Positions 55,006 to 64,000 of a DNA stretch of 64,000 nt are shown here, in pieces. Source of the DNA: Limnothrix sp. CACIAM 69d (GTDB lineage Bacteria > Cyanobacteriota > Cyanobacteriia > CACIAM-69d); the NCBI GenBank assembly GCA_001913845.2, contig MKGP02000007.1, positions 62,001-126,000 on the forward strand, in the 5' to 3' direction. How positions within the stretch are numbered: the first letter of the stretch is position 1; every line of letters starts with the position of its first letter. The notes under the pieces are model-generated. The model was not told where the DNA came from. It saw nothing but the letters and a program-made list of their open reading frames with translations, and ran no database searches. The position numbers were made by a program, and so were the translations under genes.

Positions 55006-55665
55006 CTATTTGTTGCCGGTTTGGGCAGCCACTTCCTCAGCGAAGTTGCTTTCTTGCTTCTCGATGCCTTCACCCAACACAAAGCGCTGGAAACGACGAA
55101 CTTGGATGTTTTCGCCAATCTTCGCGATCGATTCCTTGATCAGTTCTTCCACGGTCTTGCTTTGGTCGCGGATGAAGGGCTGAGGCAGCAAGCACAGCTC
55201 TTCCAGACGCTTTTTGATCCGACCATCAACAATCTTTTCTTTCAGTTGCTCGGGCTTGCCGGCCAGGTCTTCGCGACCCATTTCGATCGCCTTTTCGCGG
55301 ACTACCACGTCCTCGGAAATTTCCGAAGTCGAAATGAACTCCACATTCGGGCAAGCGGCAATTTGCATGGCAATGTTGCGCACCAGCTCCCGGAATTCAT
55401 CGCGCTTGGCCACAAAGTCCGTTTCGCAGTTCACTTCCACCAGCACGCCGATCCGACCGCCGGTGTGGATGTATGCATCAACCAGCCCTTCAGCGGCAAC
55501 GCGGCCCGCTTTCTTGCCAGCGGAGGCGATGCCCTTTTGGCGCAGCCATTCGGTGGCCTTTTCGATGTCGCCGTTGTTTTCTGCCAGGGCTTTTTTGCAG
55601 TCCATCATGCCCGCGCCGGTACGTTCGCGCAGGTCTTTAACCAGCTTTGCCGAAATCTCTGCCAT
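55006..55665 (-). CDS. tsf: Elongation factor Ts
   Basis: EF-Ts exchanges GDP on EF-Tu. It has 219 residues, the short form common in cyanobacteria. The N-terminal UBA domain ends in the signature [19 protein letters not shown]. The core contains [18 protein letters not shown] and the coiled-coil dimer hairpin ([19 protein letters not shown]). Order rpsB-tsf on the minus strand is conserved; here the two are about 420 bp apart. Confidence 0.96.
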   Translation of the reverse strand: MAEISAKLVKDLRERTGAGMMDCKKALAENNGDIEKATEWLRQKGIASAGKKAGRVAAEGLVDAYIHTGGRIGVLVEVNCETDFVAKRDEFRELVRNIAMQIAACPNVEFISTSEISEDVVVREKAIEMGREDLAGKPEQLKEKIVDGRIKKRLEELCLLPQPFIRDQSKTVEELIKESIAKIGENIQVRRFQRFVLGEGIEKQESNFAEEVAAQTGNK

Positions 55666-56086
55666 GGGGCCCTCGTTACCTAAGCGTTTGCAAGCGTTGT
55701 CGTGAACTGTGCAGCAGTTATTTGCCGTTGATTGTAAAACCTGGCGAGTCAGGGCGGGGTTAAGCTTGCCCTAACCCGGCTCGCCCGATCGACATCAACT
55801 TAATGAACTGAGCTGAAAATGTGCTGAGCTGAACCGAGACGAATGAACCGAAGAAGCGACGGAAATTAGGACATTTAATTGAGCCAAGGTCTGATTGAGC
55901 CAAGGTCTGGTGAGCCAAAATCTGGCGGTGCTTGATCCGGTTCGATCGACCAGCGCCGACCCTTGCGACCTGGCGGATCGATCCAGACAGTGGCTCAAGC
56001 CGTGATTTCAACGCCTGACTTCTTCGGATCCCGCAGCGGAAGAATCAGAATTTTGCCGATCCGAGGACAAGTCTTGAAGACAGACC
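55666..56086. other. rpsB-tsf spacer with tandem repeats
   Basis: This has no gene. A 14-16 bp unit beginning TGAGCCAAGGTCTG occurs three times in tandem at 55880-55924. A roughly matching GCTGAGCTGAA-type repeat lies at 55805-55850. The spacer is wide for this gene pair. Confidence 0.5.
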
Positions 56087-56854
56087 TTAGGCTTCGGTGC
56101 TTTCTTCTTCTTCGTACTCTTCTGCGTCGTAGTCGTACTCTTCGTCGAAGGCTTCGTCTTCGCTATCCAATTGACCGTGGCGACCTTCATAGATCGCATC
56201 GGCCAGCTTGCCGATGATCAGCTTGATCGATCGAATTGCGTCGTCGTTCGCGGGAATGGGCACATCCACAGTATCGGGATCGCAGTTGGTGTCCAGCAGC
56301 GCCACGATCGGGATCCCCAACTTCACGCACTCTTGCACCGCGTTGTATTCCCGACGTTGGTCCACCATAACCACGATGTCGGGCAGCTTGCGCATGTGCT
56401 TAATGCCGTTCAGGTACTTTTGCAGCTTGGCCATTTCGCGGCGCAGCACCGAAGCTTCCTTCTTGGGCAACAGGTCGAGACCGCCGGTTTCTTCGCGGCG
56501 CTCCAGTTCCTTCAGCCGATCGGCCCGGCTCTTGATCGTGGTCCAGTTGGTGAGCATCCCGCCCAACCAGCGCTGGTTCACATAGAAACTGCCGCAACGG
56601 CTAGCCTCTTGGGCCACGATGCCAGCAGCTTGGCGCTTGGTGCCCACAAACAGTACGCGCTTGCCTTGCTCGGAGGCTTCGCGCAGAAATTGATAGGCAT
56701 ATTCCATGCACTGGGCGGTTTGCACCAGGTCAATGATATGCACGCCGTTGCGAGCCGCGAAGATGTAGGGCGACATCTTGGGGTTCCAGCGGCTGGCCTG
56801 GTGTCCAAAGTGAACACCAGCATCGAGCATTTGGGTAAGGGATACGACTGCCAT
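56087..56854 (-). CDS. rpsB: 30S ribosomal protein S2
   Basis: S2 is a late-assembling 30S protein. The start [19 protein letters not shown] is normal, with AGGAG upstream (ATG at 56854). Core motifs are [45 protein letters not shown] and [13 protein letters not shown]. The last 30 residues are very acidic ([19 protein letters not shown]), a lineage-specific tail. tsf follows on the same strand. Confidence 0.97.
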   Translation of the reverse strand: MAVVSLTQMLDAGVHFGHQASRWNPKMSPYIFAARNGVHIIDLVQTAQCMEYAYQFLREASEQGKRVLFVGTKRQAAGIVAQEASRCGSFYVNQRWLGGMLTNWTTIKSRADRLKELERREETGGLDLLPKKEASVLRREMAKLQKYLNGIKHMRKLPDIVVMVDQRREYNAVQECVKLGIPIVALLDTNCDPDTVDVPIPANDDAIRSIKLIIGKLADAIYEGRHGQLDSEDEAFDEEYDYDAEEYEEEESTEA

Positions 56855-57098
56855 GGTTGGCCATTTCTCCTGATATTCGGGTTTATCCTCCATCCAGCGA
56901 GCGATTTTGCAGAAGGCGAAAGGCTGACTAGCTCAGGGTTTGCGACCTTGGCTTCGGCTCTTTGGCAACTGACAAAACACCCGAAACGCTGGATGTGCGT
57001 TTTAGAGAGCTTGACTAGGGTATCACGGGGGGTGCGATCGCGATATTCTTTTGCAAGCGTCCGCCGAGGCGCAAGGCCGATTCCCTAAGGATGCCCCC

Positions 57099-58094
57099 AT
57101 GATCTCTTCTCCGGCTCGATCGATTCCTGGGTCTGAGTTGCCCTTGGATGATCGCCCCGATATCTCGATCGTTGTGCCCATCCACAATGAAATTGAAAGC
57201 CTGCCTCATCTGCTGGATGCCATTACGGCGGCGATGGAACCGACGGGCGATCGCTACGAGATTGTTTGTGTGGATGATGGATCGCGGGATGGCTCCGGCG
57301 ATTGGCTGAAGCAGGCGGCGATCGAGCGCTCCAACCTGCGATCGGTGATTTTGCGGCGCAATTATGGTCAAACGGCGGCCATGGCTGCCGGGTTCGATCG
57401 CTCCCGGGGCCACACGATCGTGACCTTGGATGCGGATTTGCAAAACGACCCCCAAGACATCCCGGCCCTGCTGGAGAAACTCAACGAGGGCTATGACCTG
57501 GTGACCGGCTGGCGGGTGAAGCGCCAAGATGCGGCCATGACCCGACTGTTGCCCTCGCGGATTGCCAACGCCATCATTCGCCGCGTCACGGGTGTGCGCG
57601 TGCGGGACTATGGCTGCTCGCTCAAGGCCTACCGCGCTGAGTTGTTGGCCGATATGAACCTTTACGGCGAATTACACCGATTTTTGCCTGCCTTGGCCTT
57701 TATGGAAGGGGCCAGAATCACAGAAATTCCCGTGCGTCACCATGCTCGCCAGTTTGGCCAAAGTAAATATGGGCTGGGCCGCACGATCCGGGTCGTGATG
57801 GATCTGCTGACCATTTGGTTCATGAAAAAATTTCTGACCCGGCCGATGCATGTGTTTGGCCCCCTAGGGTTGGGACTAATTGCGATCGGGGGAGTCCTGT
57901 TCATCTATTTGATTGCGATCAAAGTCTTTTTGGCCCAGGCCATTGGCGATCGCCCCCTGTTGACCATTGCCACCGTGCTGTTGCTGGCGGGCTTTCAGTT
58001 CTTCTGCTTTGGTCTGTTGTCGGAGTTGACCATGCGCACCTATCACGAATCCCAGGGCCGGCCGATTTATCGCATTCGGGAAGAAGTGAGCTAA
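57099..58094 (+). CDS. DPM1/GtrB-like family 2 glycosyltransferase
   Basis: This is a polyprenyl-phosphate glycosyltransferase-like enzyme of 331 residues. The catalytic domain has ISIVVPIHNEIESLP, the DXD-type DADLQNDPQD, and NYGQTAAMAAGFDRSRGHTI. Two C-terminal transmembrane helices follow (PLGLGLIAIGGVLFIYLIAIK, LLTIATVLLLAGFQFFCFGLL). It probably transfers a hexose from a nucleotide sugar to undecaprenyl phosphate. The start at ATG 57099 removes 16 unsupported upstream residues. Confidence 0.9.
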   Translation: MISSPARSIPGSELPLDDRPDISIVVPIHNEIESLPHLLDAITAAMEPTGDRYEIVCVDDGSRDGSGDWLKQAAIERSNLRSVILRRNYGQTAAMAAGFDRSRGHTIVTLDADLQNDPQDIPALLEKLNEGYDLVTGWRVKRQDAAMTRLLPSRIANAIIRRVTGVRVRDYGCSLKAYRAELLADMNLYGELHRFLPALAFMEGARITEIPVRHHARQFGQSKYGLGRTIRVVMDLLTIWFMKKFLTRPMHVFGPLGLGLIAIGGVLFIYLIAIKVFLAQAIGDRPLLTIATVLLLAGFQFFCFGLLSELTMRTYHESQGRPIYRIREEVS

Positions 58095-58360
58095 TCAACG
58101 GTTAATCAAGTTGGTCAGCAGCAGCTAATCAGCAGCTAATCAGCAGTAATGGCTTGGCGGTGGTTGAGCAACATCGGATCCACAGGCTGATCGGTTTGCA
58201 GGGAAGCTGTGAAAAGACGTTGACGTGAAAAGACGTTGACGTGAAAAGACGTTGCCAAGGGGCGATCGCGGCTTGGGGCCGAGCGGCGCTTCATTGCATT
58301 TTTGTCACATTCGCTACAATGATCAACTCTATCGCCAGCGTGTAAGCACCTGAAGCTGCC
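58095..58360. other. Intergenic region with tandem repeats
   Basis: AGCAGCTAATC units repeat at about 58118-58150. A 16-bp unit, GTGAAAAGACGTTGAC, repeats about three times at 58209-58254. No gene was found. The MFS promoter should be near 58280-58350. Confidence 0.55.
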
Positions 58361-59614
58361 GTGTTGTCGCTGTTTCGATCGCTGCCGGCCCACAGTCGGC
58401 GGAATTTGTTGTTTTTAGCGGGGGCGGCCTTCCTGTTTTGGTGCAGCATGGCCTCGCAACTGCCGGTGCTGTCCTTATATGTGCGCCAAACGGGCGGCAA
58501 CGATAGCCAAGTGGGGCTTGTGATGGGGGCCTTCGCGATCGGGCTGTTGTTGTCGCGCCCGCAGTTGGGCCAGTTGGCGGATCTCCAAGGCCGGCGGCGG
58601 GTGTTGCTGCTGGGAACCGTGGTGGCGGCGATCGCCCCGATCGGCTATGGCTTGGTCACCTCCGTTCCCCTACTGATGCTGGTACGCATTTTCCATGGCC
58701 TGAGCATTGCCGCCTTCACCACCGGCTACAGTGCTTTGGTGGTGGATTTGTCGCCTCCGGAACGCAAGGGGGAGCTAATTGGCTACATGACCCTGACCCA
58801 GCCGGTGGGCGTGGCGATCGGCCCGGCCCTGGGCAGCTACCTGCAAACGGCCTATGGCTTTTGGCCCACCTTCATTGTGGCCGCCAGCTTTGGGACGGCC
58901 GCCACGATCGGGATGAGCTTTATTCAAGAAACAGCTCCCCCGGCGGAGGATCCTGCCGCCAACTCATCTGACAGTTCGGAGCATTTTTGGGCCAAATTAG
59001 CCACCCCCGCCCTGCGGACTCCAGCGTTGGTGATGCTGACGATCGGGCTGGTGTTTGGCACACTCAGCACCTTTGTGCCGCTCTTGATTGTGGAGAGCCG
59101 GGTGGCCCTGATTCCCGGCCTGTTCTATACCGCTGCGGCTGTGGCCAGCTTCGGTGCCCGATTTTTAGCGGGCAAACAGTCCGATCGCCTGGGCCGTGGT
59201 GCATTCATCACCCTCAGCTTGGTTTGTTATGTGGTGGCCATGGGCTTGCTGGCCCAAGCGGAATCCGTGGCGGGATTTATCGTGGCCGCCTTGCTCGAAG
59301 GGTTGGGGGCCGGGTTGCTGATTCCCTCGATTGTGGCCCTGGTGTCCGATCGGGTTCCTGCCCACGAGCGCGGCCGCAGTTTTTCCCTGGTGTTGCTGGG
59401 GTTTGATCTGGGAATTGCGATCGCTGGGCCCGGTTTGGGGGCCTTGTCCGATGCCTTGGGCTATCGGGTGTTGTTCGCGATCGCCTCTGGGTTGGCTTTG
59501 GTGGCGTTGATGATGTTTATCACCCTGTCGAGCAAGTCCGTGGGGCGATCGATTCGGTTCGCCTTGGGGCGATCGCCGGATGTCTATGCCCTTAGCCCGT
59601 CGGAATCCCACTAG
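58361..59614 (+). CDS. Major facilitator superfamily transporter
   Basis: This is a 12-helix inner-membrane transporter of 417 residues, of the drug/sugar-efflux kind. The MFS motif A is LGQLADLQGRRRVLLLG, with a related FLAGKQSDRLGRGAFI in the second half. The start is a GTG at 58361. A hydrophilic loop (AEDPAANSSDSSEHFWAKL) links the halves. The substrate is unknown. The gene is convergent with the histidine kinase, with an 88-bp gap. Confidence 0.88.
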   Translation: MLSLFRSLPAHSRRNLLFLAGAAFLFWCSMASQLPVLSLYVRQTGGNDSQVGLVMGAFAIGLLLSRPQLGQLADLQGRRRVLLLGTVVAAIAPIGYGLVTSVPLLMLVRIFHGLSIAAFTTGYSALVVDLSPPERKGELIGYMTLTQPVGVAIGPALGSYLQTAYGFWPTFIVAASFGTAATIGMSFIQETAPPAEDPAANSSDSSEHFWAKLATPALRTPALVMLTIGLVFGTLSTFVPLLIVESRVALIPGLFYTAAAVASFGARFLAGKQSDRLGRGAFITLSLVCYVVAMGLLAQAESVAGFIVAALLEGLGAGLLIPSIVALVSDRVPAHERGRSFSLVLLGFDLGIAIAGPGLGALSDALGYRVLFAIASGLALVALMMFITLSSKSVGRSIRFALGRSPDVYALSPSESH

Positions 59615-59702
59615 ATTCTGATTGCCGTTCTCTAACTTCTGGATTCCTGGCCTAACCCGGCCTCTGGATCAACCCTCAACCCATCAGCACCCGGCCCAGA
59701 AC

Positions 59703-61919
59703 TCAATCCGGCAAGGACTCTGGGCGGGTGCTGAGCACCGAAGGCGAAGCAACAATCGGCGGGGTTGAGGAAGTGGCGGAGCCGTTTTGGGGCGATCGAT
59801 GGGCGATCGAAGCGGAGCGCCGTTCCGTGCCCCGGCTGGGGTAGCTCGATTGGCGGGTGGGAATCTCGATCGTGAAAGTGCTGCCCAATCCCTCCTGGGA
59901 CTCGCACAGCAGGCGGCCATGATGGCGCTCCGTCACCACCTGATAGCTAATGGATAATCCCAGCCCCGTTCCCCGGCCGACTGCTTTTGTAGTGAAAAAC
60001 GGGTCAAATAGCTGTGCTCGGATGGATTCTGGAATCCCCGCTCCATTGTCCGAAATGGAAATTTGCACCCAATGGTTATCCAAAATCGGGCGAGTGGAAA
60101 TCACAATTTGCGGCTGAAAATTTTTCCCCTCAACCTGATAGCGATCTTCCAGCGCATCTAAAGAATTAGCCAAGATATTAATAAACACCTGATTGAGCTG
60201 GCCCGGGTGGCATTCCACCAAACTCAGATGCCCATAGTTGCGAATCACCTGTGTGGGAGGATGTTTGTCGCTGCCCCGCAATCGATGATTCAAAATGGTG
60301 AGGGTACTTTCCAAATCATCATGCAGATTCACTTCCTTCAGTTCTGATTCATCCATTCGCGAGAAGGTGCGCAGGGATTTAATAATGGCTTTAATCCGAT
60401 CGGCTCCCATTTTCATGGAAGTAAATAGTTTAGGTAAATCCTGACTGAGATATTCAAAATCAATGTCTTCTAGATGCTCAGCGATCGGCTGAATTGCTTC
60501 AAGATCAAAATATTCCCGACAAAGCAAAATCAAATCGAGCAAATCAATGGCATACCGTTTGGCATGATCCAAATTGCCATAGATAAAGTTCACGGGGTTA
60601 TTGATTTCATGGGCCACGCCCGCCACCAACTGGCCCAAGCTCGACATCTTCTCCTGTTGGATCAGTTGAGCCTGGGTGTGGCGCAATTCGCTAATGGTTT
60701 CTTCGAGGTCTTTGGCCTGTTGCCGCAACCGCATTTCCGATTCCCGCAAAGCCACTTCCACCGCTTCCCGATCGCTCGCATCCCGAGCAATCACCCCCAA
60801 ACAGAGGGGATCATTCGTTTGGGGATGGCGAATGACAAAAATGGTGTAATCCACGGGAATATAACTTTGGGCTTGCAGATTCCACAGCCGAAAAGCCCCG
60901 CTCCAAGTGCCATCCCTGAGGGCGATCGGGTGAATGAGTCCCGCCGCGATCGGGCGATCTTCCACCGCGAAAAAGTCCATGAGCTGGTGATTTTGAGCCG
61001 CCAATAAATTAGGCAACCCCACTAGGGCCAAGCCCGCCCCGTTCATATATAAAACTTCGCCATCCAGACTGGTGATGCCAATCAAATTCGGGCTATTTTC
61101 CACCAGCGCAGCCAGTTGACGACGCTCTTGATCGGCCTGCCGCTTGAGGGTCACATCCGAAAACAAACTGACACAACCCATGTAGGAACCGTCTGCGTCA
61201 TGGATGGGGCTGACTCGCAAAAAAATCGTCAGCATTTGCCCACGGGCGCTTTTCATGGTCACCTCGCCCACCCAAGAGCGATCCGATCGCGCCAAGTCAT
61301 AGATCGCCTGCCAAGTTTGCGGCTGGGCGTAAAGACTCGCCATGCCTCCTGCCGCCACCAGCGTTGATAGCTCATCTACCTGGAACAACCGCGCAAAAGC
61401 CCCGTTGTGATAAATCGGTTGCCCCTCCGTATCAACCAACGCCACCGCCTCGCTGGTGCTATCCAGGGCGTAGCGATAGCGCATCCGATCTTTGTGTACG
61501 GTTTTGCGCGATCGCTTGAGGCGAGATTCTGCTTGCTTGAAGGAATTCACCTCCATCAAGGTGCCATGCCACAAAATCGAACCATTCGCCAATAGCTCCG
61601 GTTCTGAGGTGGCATAAACCCAACATTCCTGGTGCTGGTGACCATCAAATCGCCCTTGCCAAAACCAGGACGATCGATTGCGGGCGGCTGCTTGGAGCGA
61701 TCGATGAAAAGCCCGGCGATCGCGGCCATGAATTCGCGACAACAAACAGTGACTATCGGCCATGATTGCCTCTGCCGAAAGGCCAAATAGTCGATGGCAG
61801 CTTTCGCTAATAAATAGAAATGACAATCGGCCATCACGATCCATTAGAAGCTGATAAGCAACCCCTGGCATCTTGCTGAGGAGTGTATGGATAGCAGGGT
61901 CTTGCGCGATATCGTGCAT
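59703..61919 (-). CDS. Multi-PAS sensor histidine kinase
   Basis: This cytosolic kinase of 738 residues has no transmembrane segment. PAS-like domains lie at about 10-130 (LSFLFISESCHRLFGLSAEAI), about 150-265 (ALDSTSEAVALVDTEGQPIY) and about 275-395 (SPNLIGITSLDGEVLYMNGA). HisKA has His437 in AGVAHEINNPVNFIYGN, and HATPase shows NILANSLDALE, DNGAGIP and GRGTGLGLSISYQ. The C-terminal tail is Ser/Pro-rich. The kinase core is closely related to that of the PhnD-kinase at 27381-29660. No response regulator is adjacent. Confidence 0.9.
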   Translation of the reverse strand: MHDIAQDPAIHTLLSKMPGVAYQLLMDRDGRLSFLFISESCHRLFGLSAEAIMADSHCLLSRIHGRDRRAFHRSLQAAARNRSSWFWQGRFDGHQHQECWVYATSEPELLANGSILWHGTLMEVNSFKQAESRLKRSRKTVHKDRMRYRYALDSTSEAVALVDTEGQPIYHNGAFARLFQVDELSTLVAAGGMASLYAQPQTWQAIYDLARSDRSWVGEVTMKSARGQMLTIFLRVSPIHDADGSYMGCVSLFSDVTLKRQADQERRQLAALVENSPNLIGITSLDGEVLYMNGAGLALVGLPNLLAAQNHQLMDFFAVEDRPIAAGLIHPIALRDGTWSGAFRLWNLQAQSYIPVDYTIFVIRHPQTNDPLCLGVIARDASDREAVEVALRESEMRLRQQAKDLEETISELRHTQAQLIQQEKMSSLGQLVAGVAHEINNPVNFIYGNLDHAKRYAIDLLDLILLCREYFDLEAIQPIAEHLEDIDFEYLSQDLPKLFTSMKMGADRIKAIIKSLRTFSRMDESELKEVNLHDDLESTLTILNHRLRGSDKHPPTQVIRNYGHLSLVECHPGQLNQVFINILANSLDALEDRYQVEGKNFQPQIVISTRPILDNHWVQISISDNGAGIPESIRAQLFDPFFTTKAVGRGTGLGLSISYQVVTERHHGRLLCESQEGLGSTFTIEIPTRQSSYPSRGTERRSASIAHRSPQNGSATSSTPPIVASPSVLSTRPESLPD

Positions 61920-63080
61920 GGTTTAGAGCTGAGAAGAAATGGAAGCATTACGCAGATTGTTGTTAAAACAATCAAGTCTCACTGGTCAATGCCAATGATG
62001 GGAGTCTAAAAAAATTCAGTAAGAAATTGAGTCGAAATCGGATCAAATCGAAATCGAAATCAAAGAAAATGAACCCAACGGTATCCTTTTAGCAACTTTC
62101 AACCGATCAAAACAGATCAAAGATGCATTGAGAAATGATGCTAATCTCCATCCATCACGATCGCTGTGAGTCTTTGGATTAAAGGATGAGCGGATTGGGA
62201 ATGGGAAGGATTACCGAGTTAACCAAGGTTGGTGGTTCTCGACTCATCATTTCTCAGTGCTGCTTTGAATGTAACGGCTTTGAATGTAAAACTATCCTCC
62301 TATAAATCGATTGAGAAAGCTAGGTTGAAGCTTGGCCAATGGTTTGTTGTGAGATTTTTCGCAAATTTAAAGCAATGAACGCTGATTGTATTGTGGCGAA
62401 GATTGTCACAACCCGTATGGAAATTTAAAAAAATGTAAAAACTCTTGAGAAAACTCTGATCCCCTGAAATTTTATAAGCTTTCTTTAAAAACATGCAAAG
62501 GCAGACTCATTCATCGATTTTATGAAGAAAATCTCAAGAAGTGTATTGAATTGGTTAAAATGAGCTGCAAATTGGGACTTTCCCCTGTGGACTCGATCTA
62601 AGTCGGGTGAAATTTTAGAGAGTTTTCAGGAAAAATGATTCAATTTCAATAAATAGCGGTCTTTTTTGACTAGAAAACCGTGATCGAAAAGAAGCTGATG
62701 TTGGCACATTGATCTAAGGCATAGCTAGAGAATAAGCCCTGGTTCAAGGCCCCTAAAAGAACAAACCATGGAAGTCATTCATCGAGGCATCTAGGGGATA
62801 GCTCCAATGAATCGCTTACTTTTACCAATTGATCCCCGCCGATCCGGCAACCTGGCCAGAATCCGTTGGGGTGCTGGTTCGATCGCTCGGGTTCCTGTGA
62901 TGTTGCCCTTTAGCCCATGCTTCTGGGAGGCTTTTGGGTTGGCTTCCGGCCGTTGACGAACCAGGCGATCGCCCAAACGACTGAACCCAGATGCTGGGAG
63001 CAACTGGGCGCGGAGTAAAAATGGGTTTAGGGAGCCGAGTTTTGGGGGATTGGCTCAAATGGGGGCTGAAATGTTGGGGG

Positions 63081-63150
63081 TTGTCGTCAAATTACCTGAA
63101 ACCCTGGTTCTGCCGTTAGCGGATCGTGGGGGTACAAGGGGCTTGGGGCT
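63081..63150 (+). repeat. Dispersed element, 5' partial copy C1
   Basis: This is a truncated copy starting TTGTCGTCAAATTACC and ending before the central palindrome is complete. It abuts the full copy, like one element inserted into another. Confidence 0.6.
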
Positions 63151-63287
63151 TGTCGTCGTTTAACCCAAAATCCTAGATCTGCCGTTAGCGGATCGGATCG
63201 TGGGGGACAAGGGGCTTAAGCCCCTTGTTACGACGGTTGGGGCATGGGAAATCAATCGTTTCTGCCTGATCTCAGGAAATGACGACA
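63151..63287 (+). repeat. Dispersed inverted-repeat element, copy C2
   Basis: A roughly 137-bp copy runs from TGTCGTCGTTT to AAATGACGACA. The 11-bp ends are inverted repeats with one mismatch. It has the same central CAAGGGGCTTAAGCCCC palindrome as copies A and B. Confidence 0.7.
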
Positions 63288-63371
63288 GGCTCTGGTTCAG
63301 CAGCCATCAATTTCAGCCAGTTCAGGGCAGCTAGTCCAGTTAAAGCGGGTTAAATCTCTGTGTAATGCCGC

Positions 63372-64000
63372 CTAGACAACATCAAAAAGAACAGTGGTCA
63401 TGTAGCGATCAGCCCAATCGGCTCCAAAGGCTTTTTCCAACACGCGGCGAGTTTTATCGTTTTGCAGTTGCTGTTGGCAATAGCGCCGTTGACCCATTTC
63501 AATGGCGGCAATTTCAGCGGCATCTTCTGTGGGAGAAAGGGCGATCGCCTGTTGACAATGCAGCCGCAAAAAATCACCAATGCGGGTCACAATTTGTGCT
63601 TCTTCCTGGGCATTTTCGGGCCGTACAAACAGGCAGTGAGCGGAAAAAATGGTGCCCCAACTGGGGAATGTTCGTTCTTGGCTAAAAACCAATTCCGGCA
63701 AGGCGCTGAGGGCTTGGTCATAGGGCCTGGGCAAGGCCCGATCGTCCATTACGGGTGACAAATCCGCGATCGCCATGCTCAGTTGCCCGCGCCCAGCCAC
63801 CAAATCCGACCCAAACATGGGCAGAGCAAAGGTCGATCGCGGAAACATGACACAATGCAAAATATCCAAGGCGCTGCCCACTTGCGCCAATTCCAGGTGA
63901 ATTTTGCGAAATTCGCGAGTTTGGTAGCAGCGATTTTCAATAATTAATTTTTCGCCTTCCAGGGTTCCTTCCACATACCCCAAATCCTCGGGCATTTGGT
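63372..64000 (-). CDS. pcyA: Phycocyanobilin:ferredoxin oxidoreductase (5' end outside window)
   Basis: PcyA reduces biliverdin IXalpha to phycocyanobilin with four ferredoxin electrons, making the phycobilisome chromophore. The 208 residues in the window start at the tail of a longer protein: the reading frame is open at the edge and the residues before ATG 63995 match the Synechocystis PcyA sequence, so the true start is about 40 codons upstream. Diagnostic stretches are [26 protein letters not shown] (catalytic His), [11 protein letters not shown] (catalytic Asp), [11 protein letters not shown] and [13 protein letters not shown]. Confidence 0.95.
   Translation of the reverse strand, partial: QMPEDLGYVEGTLEGEKLIIENRCYQTREFRKIHLELAQVGSALDILHCVMFPRSTFALPMFGSDLVAGRGQLSMAIADLSPVMDDRALPRPYDQALSALPELVFSQERTFPSWGTIFSAHCLFVRPENAQEEAQIVTRIGDFLRLHCQQAIALSPTEDAAEIAAIEMGQRRYCQQQLQNDKTRRVLEKAFGADWADRYMTTVLFDVV

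Larger units (their letters stand above)
61920..63371. other. Long intergenic region with repeat elements
   Basis: These 1452 bases hold no gene I can support. From about 61970 to 62700 it is AT-rich, with short direct repeats such as TTTGAATGTAA near 62265-62290. The dispersed element occupies 63081-63287. Short minus-strand frames near 62300-63060 have no family resemblance. Confidence 0.5.

Noticed and set aside
62300-62494. 64-codon minus-strand frame in the AT-rich gap
   Set aside because: Composition follows the local AT-rich DNA, with no ribosome site and no family pattern.
62791-63058. Overlapping minus-strand frames before the repeat element
   Set aside because: Two frames cover the same bases, neither has protein-like composition, and both are probably chance in GC-rich DNA.

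Overview
The window is cyanobacterial chromosome. It carries pcyA (phycocyanobilin synthesis), the sbtA-sbtB bicarbonate uptake pair, the fbp-zwf-opcA carbon-flux operon, a carotenoid oxygenase, and very frequent GCGATCGC/CGATCG sites (the HIP1 signature) in a GC-rich background. The genus cannot be fixed from the sequence; a Limnothrix/Leptolyngbya-like organism would be a guess. I saw no tRNA, rRNA, CRISPR array or intact transposase.

Layout. 1-4.3 kb: a prolyl-oligopeptidase-family peptidase cut by the window edge, sbtA-sbtB, a DUF2993 protein. 4.9-10.3 kb: an RRM RNA-binding protein, fbp-zwf-opcA, moaE. 10.5-17.4 kb (minus strand): mnmA, a glycosyltransferase, mreB-mreC-mreD, queA. 17.5-25.3 kb: an unknown small protein, carotenoid oxygenase, Fe-superoxide dismutase, an RTX M10 metalloprotease, a MITE-like element, and a pentapeptide protein behind a BMC-like protein. 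25.5-27.2 kb: methylenetetrahydrofolate reductase-rimM. 27.4-37.5 kb (minus strand): an accessory block with a soluble PhnD-PAS-histidine kinase overlapping a rhodanese gene, then a compact run DUF4242 - acyl-CoA-dehydrogenase-like flavoprotein - ABC ATPase - Tat lipoprotein substrate-binding protein - permease - MgtC, then an exported double-rhodanese protein. This looks like uptake and handling of a small anion, most plausibly an organosulfur compound. 37.8-44.5 kb: a glycosyltransferase, recN, and a GAF-GAF-PAS class III nucleotidyl cyclase. 44.7-48.4 kb: small accessory genes, including a two-gene RiPP locus, a divergent HTH protein, a DUF2283 protein and a DUF433/DUF5615 toxin-antitoxin pair. 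48.5-64 kb: a Na+/H+ antiporter, UDP-glucose dehydrogenase and UDP-xylose synthase, an acidic protein, rpsB-tsf, a glycosyltransferase, an MFS transporter, a PAS histidine kinase, and the edge-cut pcyA.

The strongest candidate for something undescribed is at 45.2-47.2 kb. A 73-residue precursor peptide with an acidic Thr/Lys/Asp-rich tail precedes an MvdD-like ATP-grasp ligase. A 12-bp hairpin lies between them, and a stand-alone HTH protein of the type usually found at the N terminus of NB-ARC/vWA conflict proteins is transcribed divergently. The divergent promoter region holds three copies of an 11-bp motif with near-helical spacing. I read this as a graspetide (omega-ester peptide) locus with a non-microviridin core and its own regulator.

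A second theme is dispersed non-coding repeats: a roughly 131-137 bp inverted-repeat element at three places (27.2, 52.3 and 63.1 kb), a TA-flanked MITE at 23.5 kb, and many small tandem duplications in intergenic DNA.
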